From: Luidia sarsii
Lineage: Eukaryota; Echinodermata; Asteroidea; Paxillosida; Luidiidae
Length of the DNA: 64,000 nucleotides
Direction: 5' to 3'
NCBI GenBank assembly: GCA_949987565.1
Contig: OX465109.1
Coordinates: 8,782,163-8,846,162, forward strand
The stretch's first letter is position 1. Every line of letters starts with the position of its first letter. The position numbers and the translations under genes were made by a program. Positions 49,226-60,760 of the stretch are shown piece after piece. The notes under the pieces are model-generated. The model was not told the origin of the DNA and made no database searches. It was given only the letters and a program-made list of their open reading frames with translations.

Positions 49226-52200
49226 GACGCACAGTACACGTTCTACTCTCCATTGTACTACACACCATGGGCCCCTTTTTATAGACAGATGACCTCTGAC
49301 AGAAGATTTCTGAATTACCCGGTATGACTTGCTGATACAGGTAGTGCATGCATTGATTCATCTTGCAGGTAGTACGTTTCCCCATTGTTAAGCGCGGTTT
49401 GGAAGTGGCACTGTGACGGCCATTGGGAGTAGAATAATCCCAGCGTCAACGGCTGTGTTCTCTGATGGGTTGCAGTGGCACAATGGGATGACGGGACTGT
49501 GCCCCGTCGCATAGAGAGCAGAGCTTCGACGACCAAGCAACCGTCGGTCCAATGTGAAGAAGAGGTTGGGGCCCGTTCATAACACTCAGTCTGGACTGTG
49601 TTGAATTTGGCACCACTCATGACTGTCGGGCGATAGTGACTCCTGATAGGCCATCTGTTGGTGGATTGGTGGGGAGCACGCCGTAGCATTCAGTGAGGCC
49701 GAGGTGGAGCTCAACTTAGAGCGGACGGATGTACATGTAGTACTTGATTGTGACTAAATCATGGAACTGGTTGCGGCACTCAGTTCACGTAAGGAATGTA
49801 TCACCAGTAAGCATCAAGACTGCCCTCACCGCACTGGTACCACCCAAACAACGAGGGCGCTGCATTCAAGGAGCAGCCCTGAAGGTCAATTGTTTGGTAC
49901 TCAGAAGGTGCGGTTGATGATTGCAATGCACACCTGCATTGTGTACATCCAGATAGATGCTTCAGCAACAGTTCCACCTCCTGAGTCCGAGCCATCTGCT
50001 CTGCTCATCAAAGACCTTGTTAAGTACTCGCGCAGCACTCGGGATTAATCTACTTTCTGAAGCCCTTTTTAGACGAAGCTGACAAAAAAGAAATTGCAAG
50101 GCTTGAGAGAGAACTTAGCGTATAGCATGGGATGTCGTACAACAAACACTTCCTCCCTTCACACGATCGATTGTCAAGGGTCCCGTGACAAATCCTTCGC
50201 TTGCAGAAGATTTGGCGGAGGTCCGGACCTACACATATGTATGTCAAAATATCTCAAGTGTTAACCAGGGACGTCTGTCACTCTCAAGCATCGGTAACCT
50301 TTCACACGATGGCACTTCTGTAAGATTTCTCATGCATGAGACATTTTCTCAAGCCTTGCGAGTTGTTTTCAGCATCGTCTGGAAAGGCCTTTACAAGACA
50401 TGCCCCCACTCCCTGTGCATAATTCCCTCCATGATCAGCACTCTTTAGGTTTATATGAATTCAATCCTTTTATACAACCGGTAAGTGACTCAAGAGGTAC
50501 ATGTACTTTTGTTTTCTCGATACCAATAGGTTTTTGCACAGTACTCCTTTGCTTTAATGTTCTCGGGTCCTTTTTTTTTTTTTACTGGAAGATCTCTGTA
50601 CAGTTTGGTTTGCTGGAGTGTGTCACTGAGTTGCTTAAGCACCACAACGTTGCTTCAGAAGAAAGAAAAAACGGACGAGATTTTCAAGCCTTCCAACTTT
50701 GATTTGAATACCAAGCAAACAATACACATTGCTTTACTGTGTGTAAATCTAGTTAAGCTGCACACGTCACAATCACATGATGGTTTTTGGGCTTCATTTC
50801 ACTGTTTCCTCGGAGAGAATCCCACGCTGAAGAACTTGCTGTGCTTAAGTAACTCTTTGACTGCAATAACCCGCATACCGATGGTCAATTTATACCGATG
50901 GTCTACTGGAAATAGGTAGATACCTTGTTCCTTTTGTATCCTCACTGGGTTGCTTGTCGTTGCATGTGATTTGGGTACTAGACTCGTGCTCAGGTTGGTC
51001 AAGTCCGGATTGAATTCAGCCAGTGAAGCCAGCCATTGAATGTGTACTAAGCAAGGTCTTAAACCAATATCAAAAGTACTAAATGAAAAGTCAGGTATGA
51101 ATAGTGCAGTATGATACTACAGACACTTTTGCCCAATGTGAGGGATGGTATCGGCCTTTCCCAATAGTCAACTTTCATTGCCGAGCTGGGGGCGTCAGTC
51201 AGAAGCATTTAAAAAACTCAGTACTTAGTCTATTATCTACCCCCCCCCCCCCCCCGGCTGTTATGTTTTTGCCTTTTTTCCCCCAGGTCTGACTGGCTTA
51301 TATTGGTGTGTTATTTTCTATTTTGATTTGTCAGCCACCACGTTGAAACAGAATCCGCTCATTAAAGCAGTGTCAAGGTTAAAGGTGTGATAAAGCATTA
51401 GGAGAAAGGGCACAATACTCGATAGCTACATGTACATGTATCTTCACACCAAAGATCCTATAGCGCGCGACGCATCCGGATGAAGTACAGTACGGTATGC
51501 ACTGGACGCCTTGTTAGTAAGCAAAGTCGCATGCGTGCGCTCCATCACGTCGTCACATCACGTCAACAGTTATCACATTCTGTTCACGCATCCAATGTTG
51601 TATCTTTGTCACTGTTTGTGACTTTCCCGCTTCACTTCCGGAGCACTGAAAGCAGAGTAGGCTACAATGTATCTTGGGCGCTTTGATCGCTATAGGATCT
51701 TTGGTTCACAATTTTGGGATTAAACTAATTCAGTCGCCATCTTTCTTCTGAGCTTTTGCAAATTGCCGTTTTTGGTTCTGTTTTGACCTGGTGCCTAACC
51801 ATTGCCACCTTTCCTTTAGAATTTAAAAATCATACTTTTTATCAATTTTTTTTACACATTTTCTAATCTTGCATCGTCCCTTTAAGCTCCACTGGTTCAT
51901 GAATATTCATGGTTCTTCATCAAGGCATGAATTATTCATGTTCACAAAGCCCACTCACGCACAAACGAGTCACTGGGCCTGTTGTTTTCTCCCAAATTTT
52001 CACAATGATTTTGTTGATGTCACCTAAAATATGAACAGTTTCTAAAATTGATTTTTTTTTTCATGAATCTTTCACAGCACTTTCATAGGCCTATGAGAAT
52101 ATTCCAACAACTTTCAGCTCAAATTATTTATGAATATATGATGAAATTACCCGTCTTTCAACTGTAAATACAGAAGATGAACATTTTGGATGATTTTTTT

Positions 52201-54016
52201 TTCTTTCGTTCGTTCTGATACGTTCTTGTGCCTTTCAATGTGATAAAACGAATTGATACGAGTTAGGAGTGGTGACTTAGAGGTTCGCTTTTTTTAAAAC
52301 AAATACCTGAAGAATGAATGTAATTGATTTGCTTGAATCTACGGTGAAAATGTTATTGTTCAGATGAAATAATGGAGCCAAACTATGGGGTAAGAGAAGG
52401 GTTGATATAGCATGGCTATGCAGAAGCGATTTAGCCGGTTTATTTGTAATTGTTTATTTGGCTCAATTTAGATTGAGCCAATTTTTGATTTTTAGAAATA
52501 TTCAATGATATTTTTTACTTTTTCGTTTAAATTTTGGAGACAGTACTATCCACAAATAGAGGGCACTTCTGTTACTCCAGACACGAGTGAGATTAGTTAT
52601 GCAGTTGTACACTTCTTGAGGCTGAGGGAGAGGGGTTGAGATCTGGAAGCACCAATGTACGGTCACTGCTATCGGTTGAGTGATTTGTAAGAGGTTAAGG
52701 GTTTGAAAATCAACATGGCTGCCCCCTGCAAGTGCTGTACATGTATGTGTATATACAGTAGCTGTTGGGAGACTGCATTGTCCTGTGTAACAAGCATCCA
52801 AGGGTGCGGTGTCATTGCTGAATCCTTTACAGCAAGTTTTTTGCTAACTGCAACATATTTGTGCAGTGCTTACGCCAAGGAATGGGTTGCTTTATCTTAT
52901 CCAGGTTAAGTTTGTTTTTGCGTGCACAGTGTTTCTGTAACTGTAAGAGGTGGATGCTCGGAGAACTTTCCTTCTTCATAAAGAGATACTTCACACGGCG
53001 TACCTGCGAATCCCTAACTTAAGTACCCTAACCACCATGCAAAACTTCATATCTTGAAAAAACCCCACAACCAAATTGAGTTAAGGGAGATGTGCAAGTG
53101 TAACCAGGTAACAGCCCTTGCTTGCCTTGGAAATAGGTTGATGTAAGGTGTAGTTGGTCAACATCCCAGGATAGACCAGGGTTACCCCCCAGACATTCAG
53201 GCTGGTTAAGTTTGGGGTTAGTAAAATCAGAGCAGGCTGTGAACTGTGTGAGGAAGACACATGGTAGTGATTCAACTGCAGCCTGTTACAAAAGCAATAC
53301 ATTTTCTGCCGTCGTAGTCGGCCATTTTTTTTTGTGTTAGCCATGACGGTGCGTGAAAGGCCAGCGCAAGCTATGGCGCCGGCTTACTCTCAGTTACCAA
53401 AAGCTGAACGAGAAATGGTTTTGGCTGTTTGTTGGAACTTGGGAGTCTTTTGTTGTTGTTGTTGTTGTTGGGGGGGGGGTGATGAATCTTCTCCAAAACC
53501 AAAGCCAAGGGCCTCCCATTACCATGCATTGTCCTGTAAAAATAGATGAAAGAAATGGCGACAGTGTCGGAGCCCGAGCCTAAGCCTAAGCCGGGTTTTA
53601 AGTTTTCAGTTTCCATGATATTGTATGTGGTAAGGCACCGATAGATAGCCGCCACAGACATGTATTTCCTGTAGACGGATAGTAGCTGGTACCATATCAC
53701 GGAGGCTGCCATCTTGGGAAAAAAAAGTGTGTGTGGAAGTAAAGAGCGCCGCCATGCATTTATACAGAAAACCTACAGTATATGTATGTGTGTAAGTGTT
53801 GTCATGGTCAATGCTGGTTGTGTCCCCCATGGCATTATGGCACCCTGACATCGTTTCTAATACTGTCCGTCTATAGGTCATGTGTGTCTTTGGCCAGTTT
53901 TTGAGATATCGGCTTGGGCTTCGGCTACGGCTTCATCTCTGTTATCCAAAAGCTTAAAGCACGGGTTGGAGTTATTTTTTCGAAGATTTTCTTTTTTTCA
54001 AAACACAGTAGAGCCT

Positions 54017-54130
54017 TCATAAATGAAGCCAGAGGCCTCCCGTTTTCATGTCTTGTACTTTGAAATTGATGGAAGAAAGAAAGACAAAGCCGGAGTGTAA
54101 GCCAAAGCCAGATTTTCAAAAAAGGGCTCT
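54017..54130. repeat. Dispersed repeat, inverted relative to 62.02-62.13 kb
   Basis: GAGGCCTCCCGTTTTCATG, GATGGAAGAAAGAAAGACAA and AAGCCAAAGCCAGATTTTCA match the reverse complement of 62017-62125. A diverged forward copy is at about 53500-53600. Short AAGCCGAAGCC-type words also occur at 61555 and 62230. Confidence 0.6.
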
Positions 54131-54749
54131 CCATAGCCCCCGATGGTAATTGTTTGATAGCTTATCCTTGTAGTATCGTATACCCGCCACTGTTTTCTAT
54201 TGACATGTACTAGTTCCATTACCCAGTTCCTCTTAGCCATTTTGTCTTTCTCTCTTTTCGGGGTGTTTTATACCTAAGCTTATGATTGGTATAGAATTGT
54301 TAATTATGAAATGATTTATTTTAAATGTCAGTCACAATTATTGTCTATGGTTTAATTGTCTATTTTTTTCCCCGTAAGCTGCCAATGATTTTAGTTTTGT
54401 TTTTGTTATTTTGCCTTAACTGTATGTCAGAATGAAAGGAGCCATCAAAACGATTTGAGAGAGTGGTTTAATTTTTGCCAACTGGGTTTTCATTACAATT
54501 AGAAGGGTGATCAAAGTCACGCGATGTGTCGTTGGGTTTTCATTGAGATTAATTGGAGTGGTTTTCAGGTGACTGGCCCCTATAGCCCTGTGTGCCGTGA
54601 ATGTTGATCGGCAAGTTAGCTAAGACTTTGGGTGACTTTTCCCATTGTCAGTTCAGTCTGGGAGGTTTCCTTTTTGGGAACTGTTCATGCGGCGAGGAGC
54701 TTTAACTGAGATGACTGAGACAAACAATGACGACAGAAATTGACTGGGA

Positions 54750-55075
54750 TATTTTAAACATACCCAGCCATATGCATATGCTTATAATTATGTATACATA
54801 TGCATATAATTATGTATGTATATGCATATAATTATGTATGCATATGCATATAATTATGTATGTATATGCATATTTGATAATGCTTGTAGGTATGCAAAAT
54901 GCATATTGATGATGCATGTAGATATGCATTATGCATATTGATTATGCATGCAGATATGCATAATGCATGTTGATTATGCATGTTGATATGCAAATGCATA
55001 CTGCATTGGTTATGCATGTAGATATGCAGAATGCATATTGATGATGCATGTCTCGTATGCATGATGCATAAGCCT
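54750..55075. repeat. ATGCAT/TATGCATA-rich array
   Basis: First TATGCATATAATTATGTA units, then about 32-bp units with GATGCATGTAGATATGCATA. An ATGCAAAT octamer occurs near 54988. Confidence 0.85.
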
Positions 55076-55559
55076 GGAGAGACCAAGACTGCAGCTATAA
55101 TTGTCATGAATAAGTTCTTGTTTGGTATCCATTAAAAGGGGTTAATCCTAATCCTTTGCACACCTATCAAAGAATCCATTGGGACAATTTAAAAACTGCC
55201 GGTATAGATCTACGGGAAAAAATGAAACTTTTTTGAAGTCTAATAACAACATGTATTTCAATACAATTTTTTGTTTCTTTGGCTTTTTCAGGATTTATTG
55301 AGCTGAAGAAAAAATAAAATTAAAATTAAAGCAATGAAAAATATTCCAACAAAATAAATCATATTTCAAATTAGTGTTATGAAAATGATTCCATTAATTA
55401 AAAAGCAAATTTTCTACTGGACTTCACATTGAACACAGGCCTTGGGTTTGATGAACTTGCACGCTTTCACCTTAGTTGTCTAGTCCTTGGTCAGTGGACC
55501 TTCCCATTTAGTAAAGTATCTTTAGACCTTTGGTACCCAGACATGGGCGCACTATGGCA

Positions 55560-55920
55560 CCCACTCATGGTACTCAGCCATAAGTAGGGTGTGGTACACT
55601 GTCATGGGCAGGCTGTTGTACCCACTGGTGTTACCCAGTCATGGGAGGGTTGTGGTACCCAGTGGTGGTACCCAGTCATGGGCAGACTTTTGTACCCAGT
55701 GGTGGTACCCAGTCATGGGCAGGCTGTGGTGCCCAGTTATGGTACCTACATGTGCATATGGGTGGGCTGTTGTCACCCATTCACGGGCGGGGTGTGGTAC
55801 CCAGTCATGATTCATTCATCGTTCCCAGCCATGGTCGGGCTGTGGTACCCAGTTATGGTACCCATTTATGGGTGGGTTGTGTCACCCATTCATGGGCAGA
55901 CTGTGGTATCCATACACCAT
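55560..55920. repeat. 37-bp minisatellite, about nine units
   Basis: Unit GTCATGGGCAGGCTGTGGTA followed by CCCAGTGGTGGTACCCA, with variants. It lies just downstream of the minus-strand GALNT stop (56163). Confidence 0.88.
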
Positions 55921-56162
55921 GTTGTTGCAAAAGGCCACAATATCTAAACAAGTGTTGGACTCTATCCGAAGTTTGAATGCAGTTCACAAGCACTGAGTGT
56001 GATTGGTTGCTCTCAGTTGCACCTGAAGACGACCACAAATGTGGCTTCTTCTTTTGTATCTTAGTCTTTCTTAGAGTCAGTCAGTTTCGCCCCAGAGAAA
56101 ACCGCAGAGAGTGAAGTGACATTGATGCTTTGGTGACAAAGAAGATACACGCAATGACGTCA

Positions 56163-56318
56163 TCAGCTGAACCCGCTCAGTGTGATGTTGTGCATTGTCC
56201 ACTGCTGCGAGAGGGCGCTGTTGCATTCGTTGGCGGTCGCCAGGAAGAGACCTTCGTCCTTGTTGCTGGCGATGACGTCGAGACAGCGTCCCGTGCCTCG
56301 ATTGACGAGGCTCATGTC
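56163..56318 (-). CDS. GALNT (minus gene) last coding exon: lectin gamma repeat and stop
   Basis: 156 bp: 51 codons and TGA (56165-56163 on the minus strand). It reads DMSLVNRGTGRCLDVIASNK, DEGLFLATANECNSALSQQW, TMHNITLSGFS. The gamma repeat keeps CLD, a Cys-Asn and QQW. The acceptor is a C-rich tract ending CCCCCAG. A possible polyadenylation hexamer on this strand is the TTTATT at 55294-55299, about 0.86 kb downstream; it is only a pattern match. Confidence 0.93.
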   Translation of the reverse strand, partial: DMSLVNRGTGRCLDVIASNKDEGLFLATANECNSALSQQWTMHNITLSGFS

Positions 56319-56848
56319 CTGGGGGTGCAGAAAACGGGAAAACAATGGATGCCGTGGAGACACGTTCGTCTCGTAATACATAAGTGTCATTAACCCCCTC
56401 TACTGTAGGTGCCATACATGTATCTGTTGACGTCACCGATCATGTCACTCCGCAACTGTCAGCATTTTGTTTTCTCTTGCAGCTTCACCCCCCGATGTTT
56501 TCACTCTTCCTTGGTATCAGTCTTTCAGACGGGACATCCAAGTCACCTCCCTCCTTCCTCGGTTTCCCCTCCCCTTTGTTTTCCCCTCAAAGTTTTCGAG
56601 ACCTTAATTTAAGGTTGCAACCACGGCATTGTTTGCCCCTCAATTTGTTAAAGCTTTCCGCAGGGCACTTCCTAACTGCATCGTTTACCTGGGTGCACTT
56701 CGAATGTGTTTCAGCCGCATGCCCACGTAGATGACACAGCCAACCGCAGCAACTTGGAAACTTGAAAGCAACCTGACTGCTTAAACCCTCCTCCCCATTT
56801 TACAGAGCTTTTTCCTCCACCCAGAAGGGCGCCCCCACACGCACGCAC

Positions 56849-56998
56849 CTTGGTGTTGTAGCTCCACTTTTGGTTGGCGTCCGGCCGATCGTCCCCGACG
56901 CAAAATCGTAGTCGGGCCGTGGCATCGCCCTCCCCCTCGACATCGGTGAGACAGTGACGGTCATGCTGGAGCTGGCTCCTCAAGTTCAAGGCGAAAAC
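56849..56998 (-). CDS. GALNT (minus gene) exon: lectin beta repeat
   Basis: 150 bp, 50 codons, phase 0: VFALNLRSQLQHDRHCLTDV, EGEGDATARLRFCVGDDRPD, ANQKWSYNTK. The beta repeat has QKW, but CLD is replaced by CLTD and the KCH position reads FCV, so sugar binding by this repeat is doubtful. Acceptor CAACAG, donor GTGCGT. Confidence 0.93.
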
Positions 56999-57103
56999 CT
57001 GTTGTCGGTAGCCATTATGATCATGGAATACGAACAATGTTTGAACTCTCGCAGAGGTTGTGGCTATTGTCACTAAACATAGTGATGCGCTACTTTTCTC
57101 AGT

Positions 57104-58440
57104 TTGTTTACCCTGAATCCCACTGAATCCCTGCCCTCTGATCTCACCCTAGTCTGTCTACCAGCTTTCCTCCCTTTACTCCCTGCCCTTCCCTCTGATC
57201 TCACCCTAGTCTGTCTACCAGTTTTCCTCCCTTCCCTATTCCCTGCCTTTCCCTTTGATCTCACCCTAGTCTGTCTACCAGCTTTCTTCCCTTCCCTACT
57301 CCCTGCCCTTCCCTCTGATCTCACCCTAGTCTGTCTACCAGCTTTCCTCCCTTCCCTACTCCCTGCCCTTCCCTCTGATCTCACCCTAGTCTGACTACCA
57401 GCTTTCGTCCCTTCAATACTCCCTGCCCTTCCCTTTGATCTCACCCTAGTCTGTCTACCAGCTTTCCTCCCTTCCATACTCCCTGCCCTTCCCTCTGATC
57501 TCACTCTAGTCTGTCAACTAGCTTCCCTCCCTGTCATACTCCCTTCCCTTCCCTTTGATCTCATCCTAGTCTGTCTACCAGCTTTCCTCCAATCCGTACT
57601 CCCTGCTCTTCCCTCTGATCTCACTCTAGTCTGTCTACCAGCCTCCCTTCCTTTCATACTCCCTGCCCTTCCCTCTGATTTCATCCTAGTCTGTCAACCA
57701 GCTTCCCTCCCTTCCATACTCCCTGCCCTTCCCTCTGATCTCACTCTAGTCTGTCTACCATCTTCCATCCCTTCAATACTCCCTGCCCTTCCCTTTGATC
57801 TCATCCTAGTCTGTCTACCAGCTTTCCTCCAATCCGTACTCCCTGCTCTTCCCTCTGATCTCACTCTAGTCTGTCTACCAGCCTCCCTTCCTTTCATACT
57901 CCCTGCCCTTCCCTCTGATTTCATCCTAGTCTGTCAACCAGCTTCCCTCCCTTCCATACTCCCTGCCCTTCCCTCTGATCTCACTCTAGTCTGTCTACCA
58001 TCTTCCATCCCTTCAATACTCCCTGCCCTTCCCTTTGATCTCACCCTAGTCTGTCTACCAGCTTTCCTCCAATCCGTACTCCCTGCTCTTCCCTCTGATC
58101 TCACTCTAGTCTGTCTACCAGGCTCCCTCCCTTTCATACTCCCTGCCCTTCCCTCTGATTTCATCCTAGTCTGTCAACCAGCTTCCCTCCCTTCCATACT
58201 CCCTGCCCTTCCCTCTGATCTCACTCTAGTCTGTCTACCAACTTCCCTCCCTTCCATACTCCCTGCCCTTCCCTCTCATCTCACTCTAGTCTGTCTACCA
58301 GCCTCCCTCCCTTCCATACTCCCTGCCCTTCCCTCTGTCATTATCTCACCCTAGTCTGTCTACCAGCTTCCCTCTAATCCCTTACCCACTCCCCACCCTT
58401 CCGTCTGATTTCACCCTAGTCTGTCTACAAACTGTCCTAC
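57104..58440. repeat. 60-bp minisatellite array, about 22 units, with higher-order structure
   Basis: Unit CCCTGCCCTTCCCTCTGATC, TCACCCTAGTCTGTCTACCA, GCTTTCCTCCCTTCCATACT: exactly 60 bp over most of the array. A four-unit (240-bp) block starting at 57541 recurs at 57781 and 58021. It fills most of the intron 56999-58627. Arg/Gly frames on the minus strand and Leu/Pro frames on the plus strand are by-products. Confidence 0.95.
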
Positions 58441-58627
58441 TTTGCCCTTTTCTCTGTCATCTGTATCCTATTGCCTGTCTTTGTATTCTTTGCCCTTCCA
58501 AAAAGGAAGATGTTCATTGTTTAAGTCAGTCAACAGTTTGCTGCATGCCTGTTACTCTCACACAGATTAATTAAGACCCGTTGAATGGATGCTAGCCTGT
58601 GCATGGTTGCCCAGACGGTTTACCTAC

Positions 58628-58744
58628 CTGTCCCGGCCCGTTTCCGTGGCACAGATCCAGCGCGGCCTCGCCATCTTGACTCCGCCTGCCGTCTGCCCGC
58701 GAGGCTACGTCGTCCAGACACAAGTTGACCGCAAGGTTTTTAAT
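58628..58744 (-). CDS. GALNT (minus gene) exon: lectin alpha repeat
   Basis: 117 bp, 39 codons, phase 0: IKNLAVNLCLDDVASRADG, RRSQDGEAALDLCHGNGPGQ. The alpha repeat retains CLD and LCH, as in carbohydrate-binding copies. It is six codons longer than the plus-gene equivalent, owing to an RADGRRSQDG-type insertion. The acceptor is a long T tract ending in CAG, the donor is GTAGGT. Confidence 0.93.
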
Positions 58745-59089
58745 CTGAAAAAAAAAGAAAAAAAAGGAATGTCTCCAGACTATCACGTCACTTGACGACA
58801 ATTTTCAACATCTATTTAAATGCATTCTCAACATCCTCTTCCTCGTACGAGTTCCTCAAGTCCCTAAAAATAAAATGTACACGTTTTGGGACTAGGGAAT
58901 AACTTCCTCTAATTTGGTTAAGATGGTAGTGCAGCTTCCCACATCACCCCCTTCTGTAATTTCCTTTTATAAATTTCCAGCAATAGAACGTCAGTGCTGG
59001 ACGATCTTGAGTGGACTGGGACATGTCTCTGGTTTGCACCAGCGCTCTTGAAGTGAAATCGCAAGGCCTGGGTTCAAGTCCCGGGGTGG

Positions 59090-59232
59090 ATTTCACAAAG
59101 CCTTACGCTGCATCGTAACTCAACTTACGATTGATAGCCCATCGTTATACACCGTACTGGTTTCTGTGCATCGCTCATCGTCTTACGATGGATCTTAAGT
59201 TGCGATGAGCTAGGTGAAATCGGCTGCCGGTC
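59090..59232. repeat. Family C copy in minus-gene intron
   Basis: Reverse-orientation copy starting GGTGGATTTCACAAAGCC and ending near GTGAAATCGGC, inside the intron 58745-62324. Confidence 0.55.
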
Positions 59233-60329
59233 CGATGAATATTCCTTTGCCCAATACAACATTGGGAAGATCGGAAAACATCCATGTCCACATATTTCCT
59301 TCCAATTTACACAGTTTATAGATGGTCATGATAGAAACCTCATGTTGAAATCTTACGGATCGGGATGCTGTATTTCTCGAGAATGTGTACGTCCTCTGTA
59401 TCTTTCAAATGTCGACGTTTCTCTCTTTTTTTTGAGTGGGGATGGGGTACGCAAAAGATTGAAAGAAACCGTTCTTGCATGGATGAAGTGGAAAACGTGA
59501 CGATGTGATGGGGCCTGCATATAGGTTTGAATATGATTGGAAACATCATGTGAACTATCCAGTAATCAATGTATAAGGAAAACATGCGCAATGACAACAT
59601 CACCGGGGCTCCGGATTCAAAGGTCCCGTCGCGAAGTGCATGGTGAAAAGGTCGCACTTAAAAAATCTTTGTCTTTACTTTGAAACCGCGCGTGGGTTTG
59701 ACGAGTAATGTTTTTGAATCTCGATTTCTTGGAATGTCTGGACGTCAATGTATTTATAATGTTTGGACATGAAATTGGAGGCGATGTTGTTTCTGATTTA
59801 TCCTCCGCGTTCACGAGCATCTCTCCCCCGTCCCTCTTGGGACTGCCCGCTATTAAATGGAGCTGTCTTCTCGACTGCACGCCTCCGCGAGACAATAATT
59901 ATTTGCACGCGGCGTTACGGGGAACCTCGTCAATAGTCTGTCAGTCCTCGCAGGGTTGTGCGCGATAACATTGCCATGAATCGGTTAGTATGGAGACGAA
60001 GAAAGAAAGAAAGAAAGAACGGACATGAAAATCACGGAGAATGAGTCATGAGCGCGCAGCCACGTCATGGTCCGCGGGGCCGGGAGCGACATTCCCCCAC
60101 CACCCTCTCTCCCCCTCTCCCCCTGTACAGGAAACATCCGCGTCCGCTATGTCAGCAGAACATAACTACTTCAGCAAGGGTTTTCCCTGCTCGACCTGCA
60201 TTTAAACAATGTATGCTCTGTGCGCTCTGCCCGATTGCCCGCTGACTAGAAGTATACAGGCAGCTCGGGCGGGATTCGAATCCGCGACTCTTGTTTTCCA
60301 GTGGAGACGTCTGGAAAGCAGGTTCCGGC

Positions 60330-60760
60330 AGATACCCGCCGGAAGCCGCCCGAATCCCCCCGCCCGACGCCGCGCCCGACGCCGCGTCCGAAGCCCGCCC
60401 GAATCCCCCTGCCCGAATCCCCCACCCGAAGCCCGCCCGAAGCCCGCCCGAAGCTCTCCCGAAGCCCGCCCGAAGCCCGCCCGAAGCTCGCCCGAAGCCC
60501 GCCCGAATCCCCCTGCCCGAATCCCCCCACCCGAAGCCCACCCGAAGCCCGCCCGAAGCTCTCCCGAAGCCCGCCCGAAGCTCGCCCGAAGCCCGCCCGA
60601 AGCTCGCCCGAAGCCCGCCCGAAGCCCTCTGCCCGCATCCCCCGCCCGAATCCCCCTGCCCGAATCCCCCACCGCCCGAATCCCGCCCGAATCCGCCAGC
60701 CCGAAGCCCCCAGCCCGAAGCCCCCAGCCCGAAGCCCCACCGAATCCCGCCCGAGCTGCA
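60330..60760. repeat. 11-bp GC-rich minisatellite
   Basis: Units CCCGAAGCCCG with variants CCCGAAGCTCG and CCCGAATCCCC. Because 11 is not a multiple of three, all frames cycle through the same words and stay open on both strands, producing long Ala/Arg/Gly and Pro/Ala/Arg frames that are not genes. In the minus-gene intron 58745-62324. Confidence 0.9.

Larger units (their letters stand above)
48530..56162. other. Region between the two convergent GALNT stop codons
   Basis: 7.6 kb without a recognisable gene; it must contain both 3' UTRs. It holds a 117-bp tandem repeat just after the plus-strand gene, a polyC tract near 51241, one copy of a dispersed repeat at 54017-54130, an ATGCAT-rich array and a 37-bp array. 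The stretches 49300-53900 and 55080-55550 show nothing I recognise. Confidence 0.7.

Noticed and set aside
57073..58164. Arg/Gly repeat frames such as GRQTRVRSEGRAGS on the minus strand
   Set aside because: The 60-bp unit is 20 codons, so frames persist through the array; no start context or domain, and it lies within an intron.
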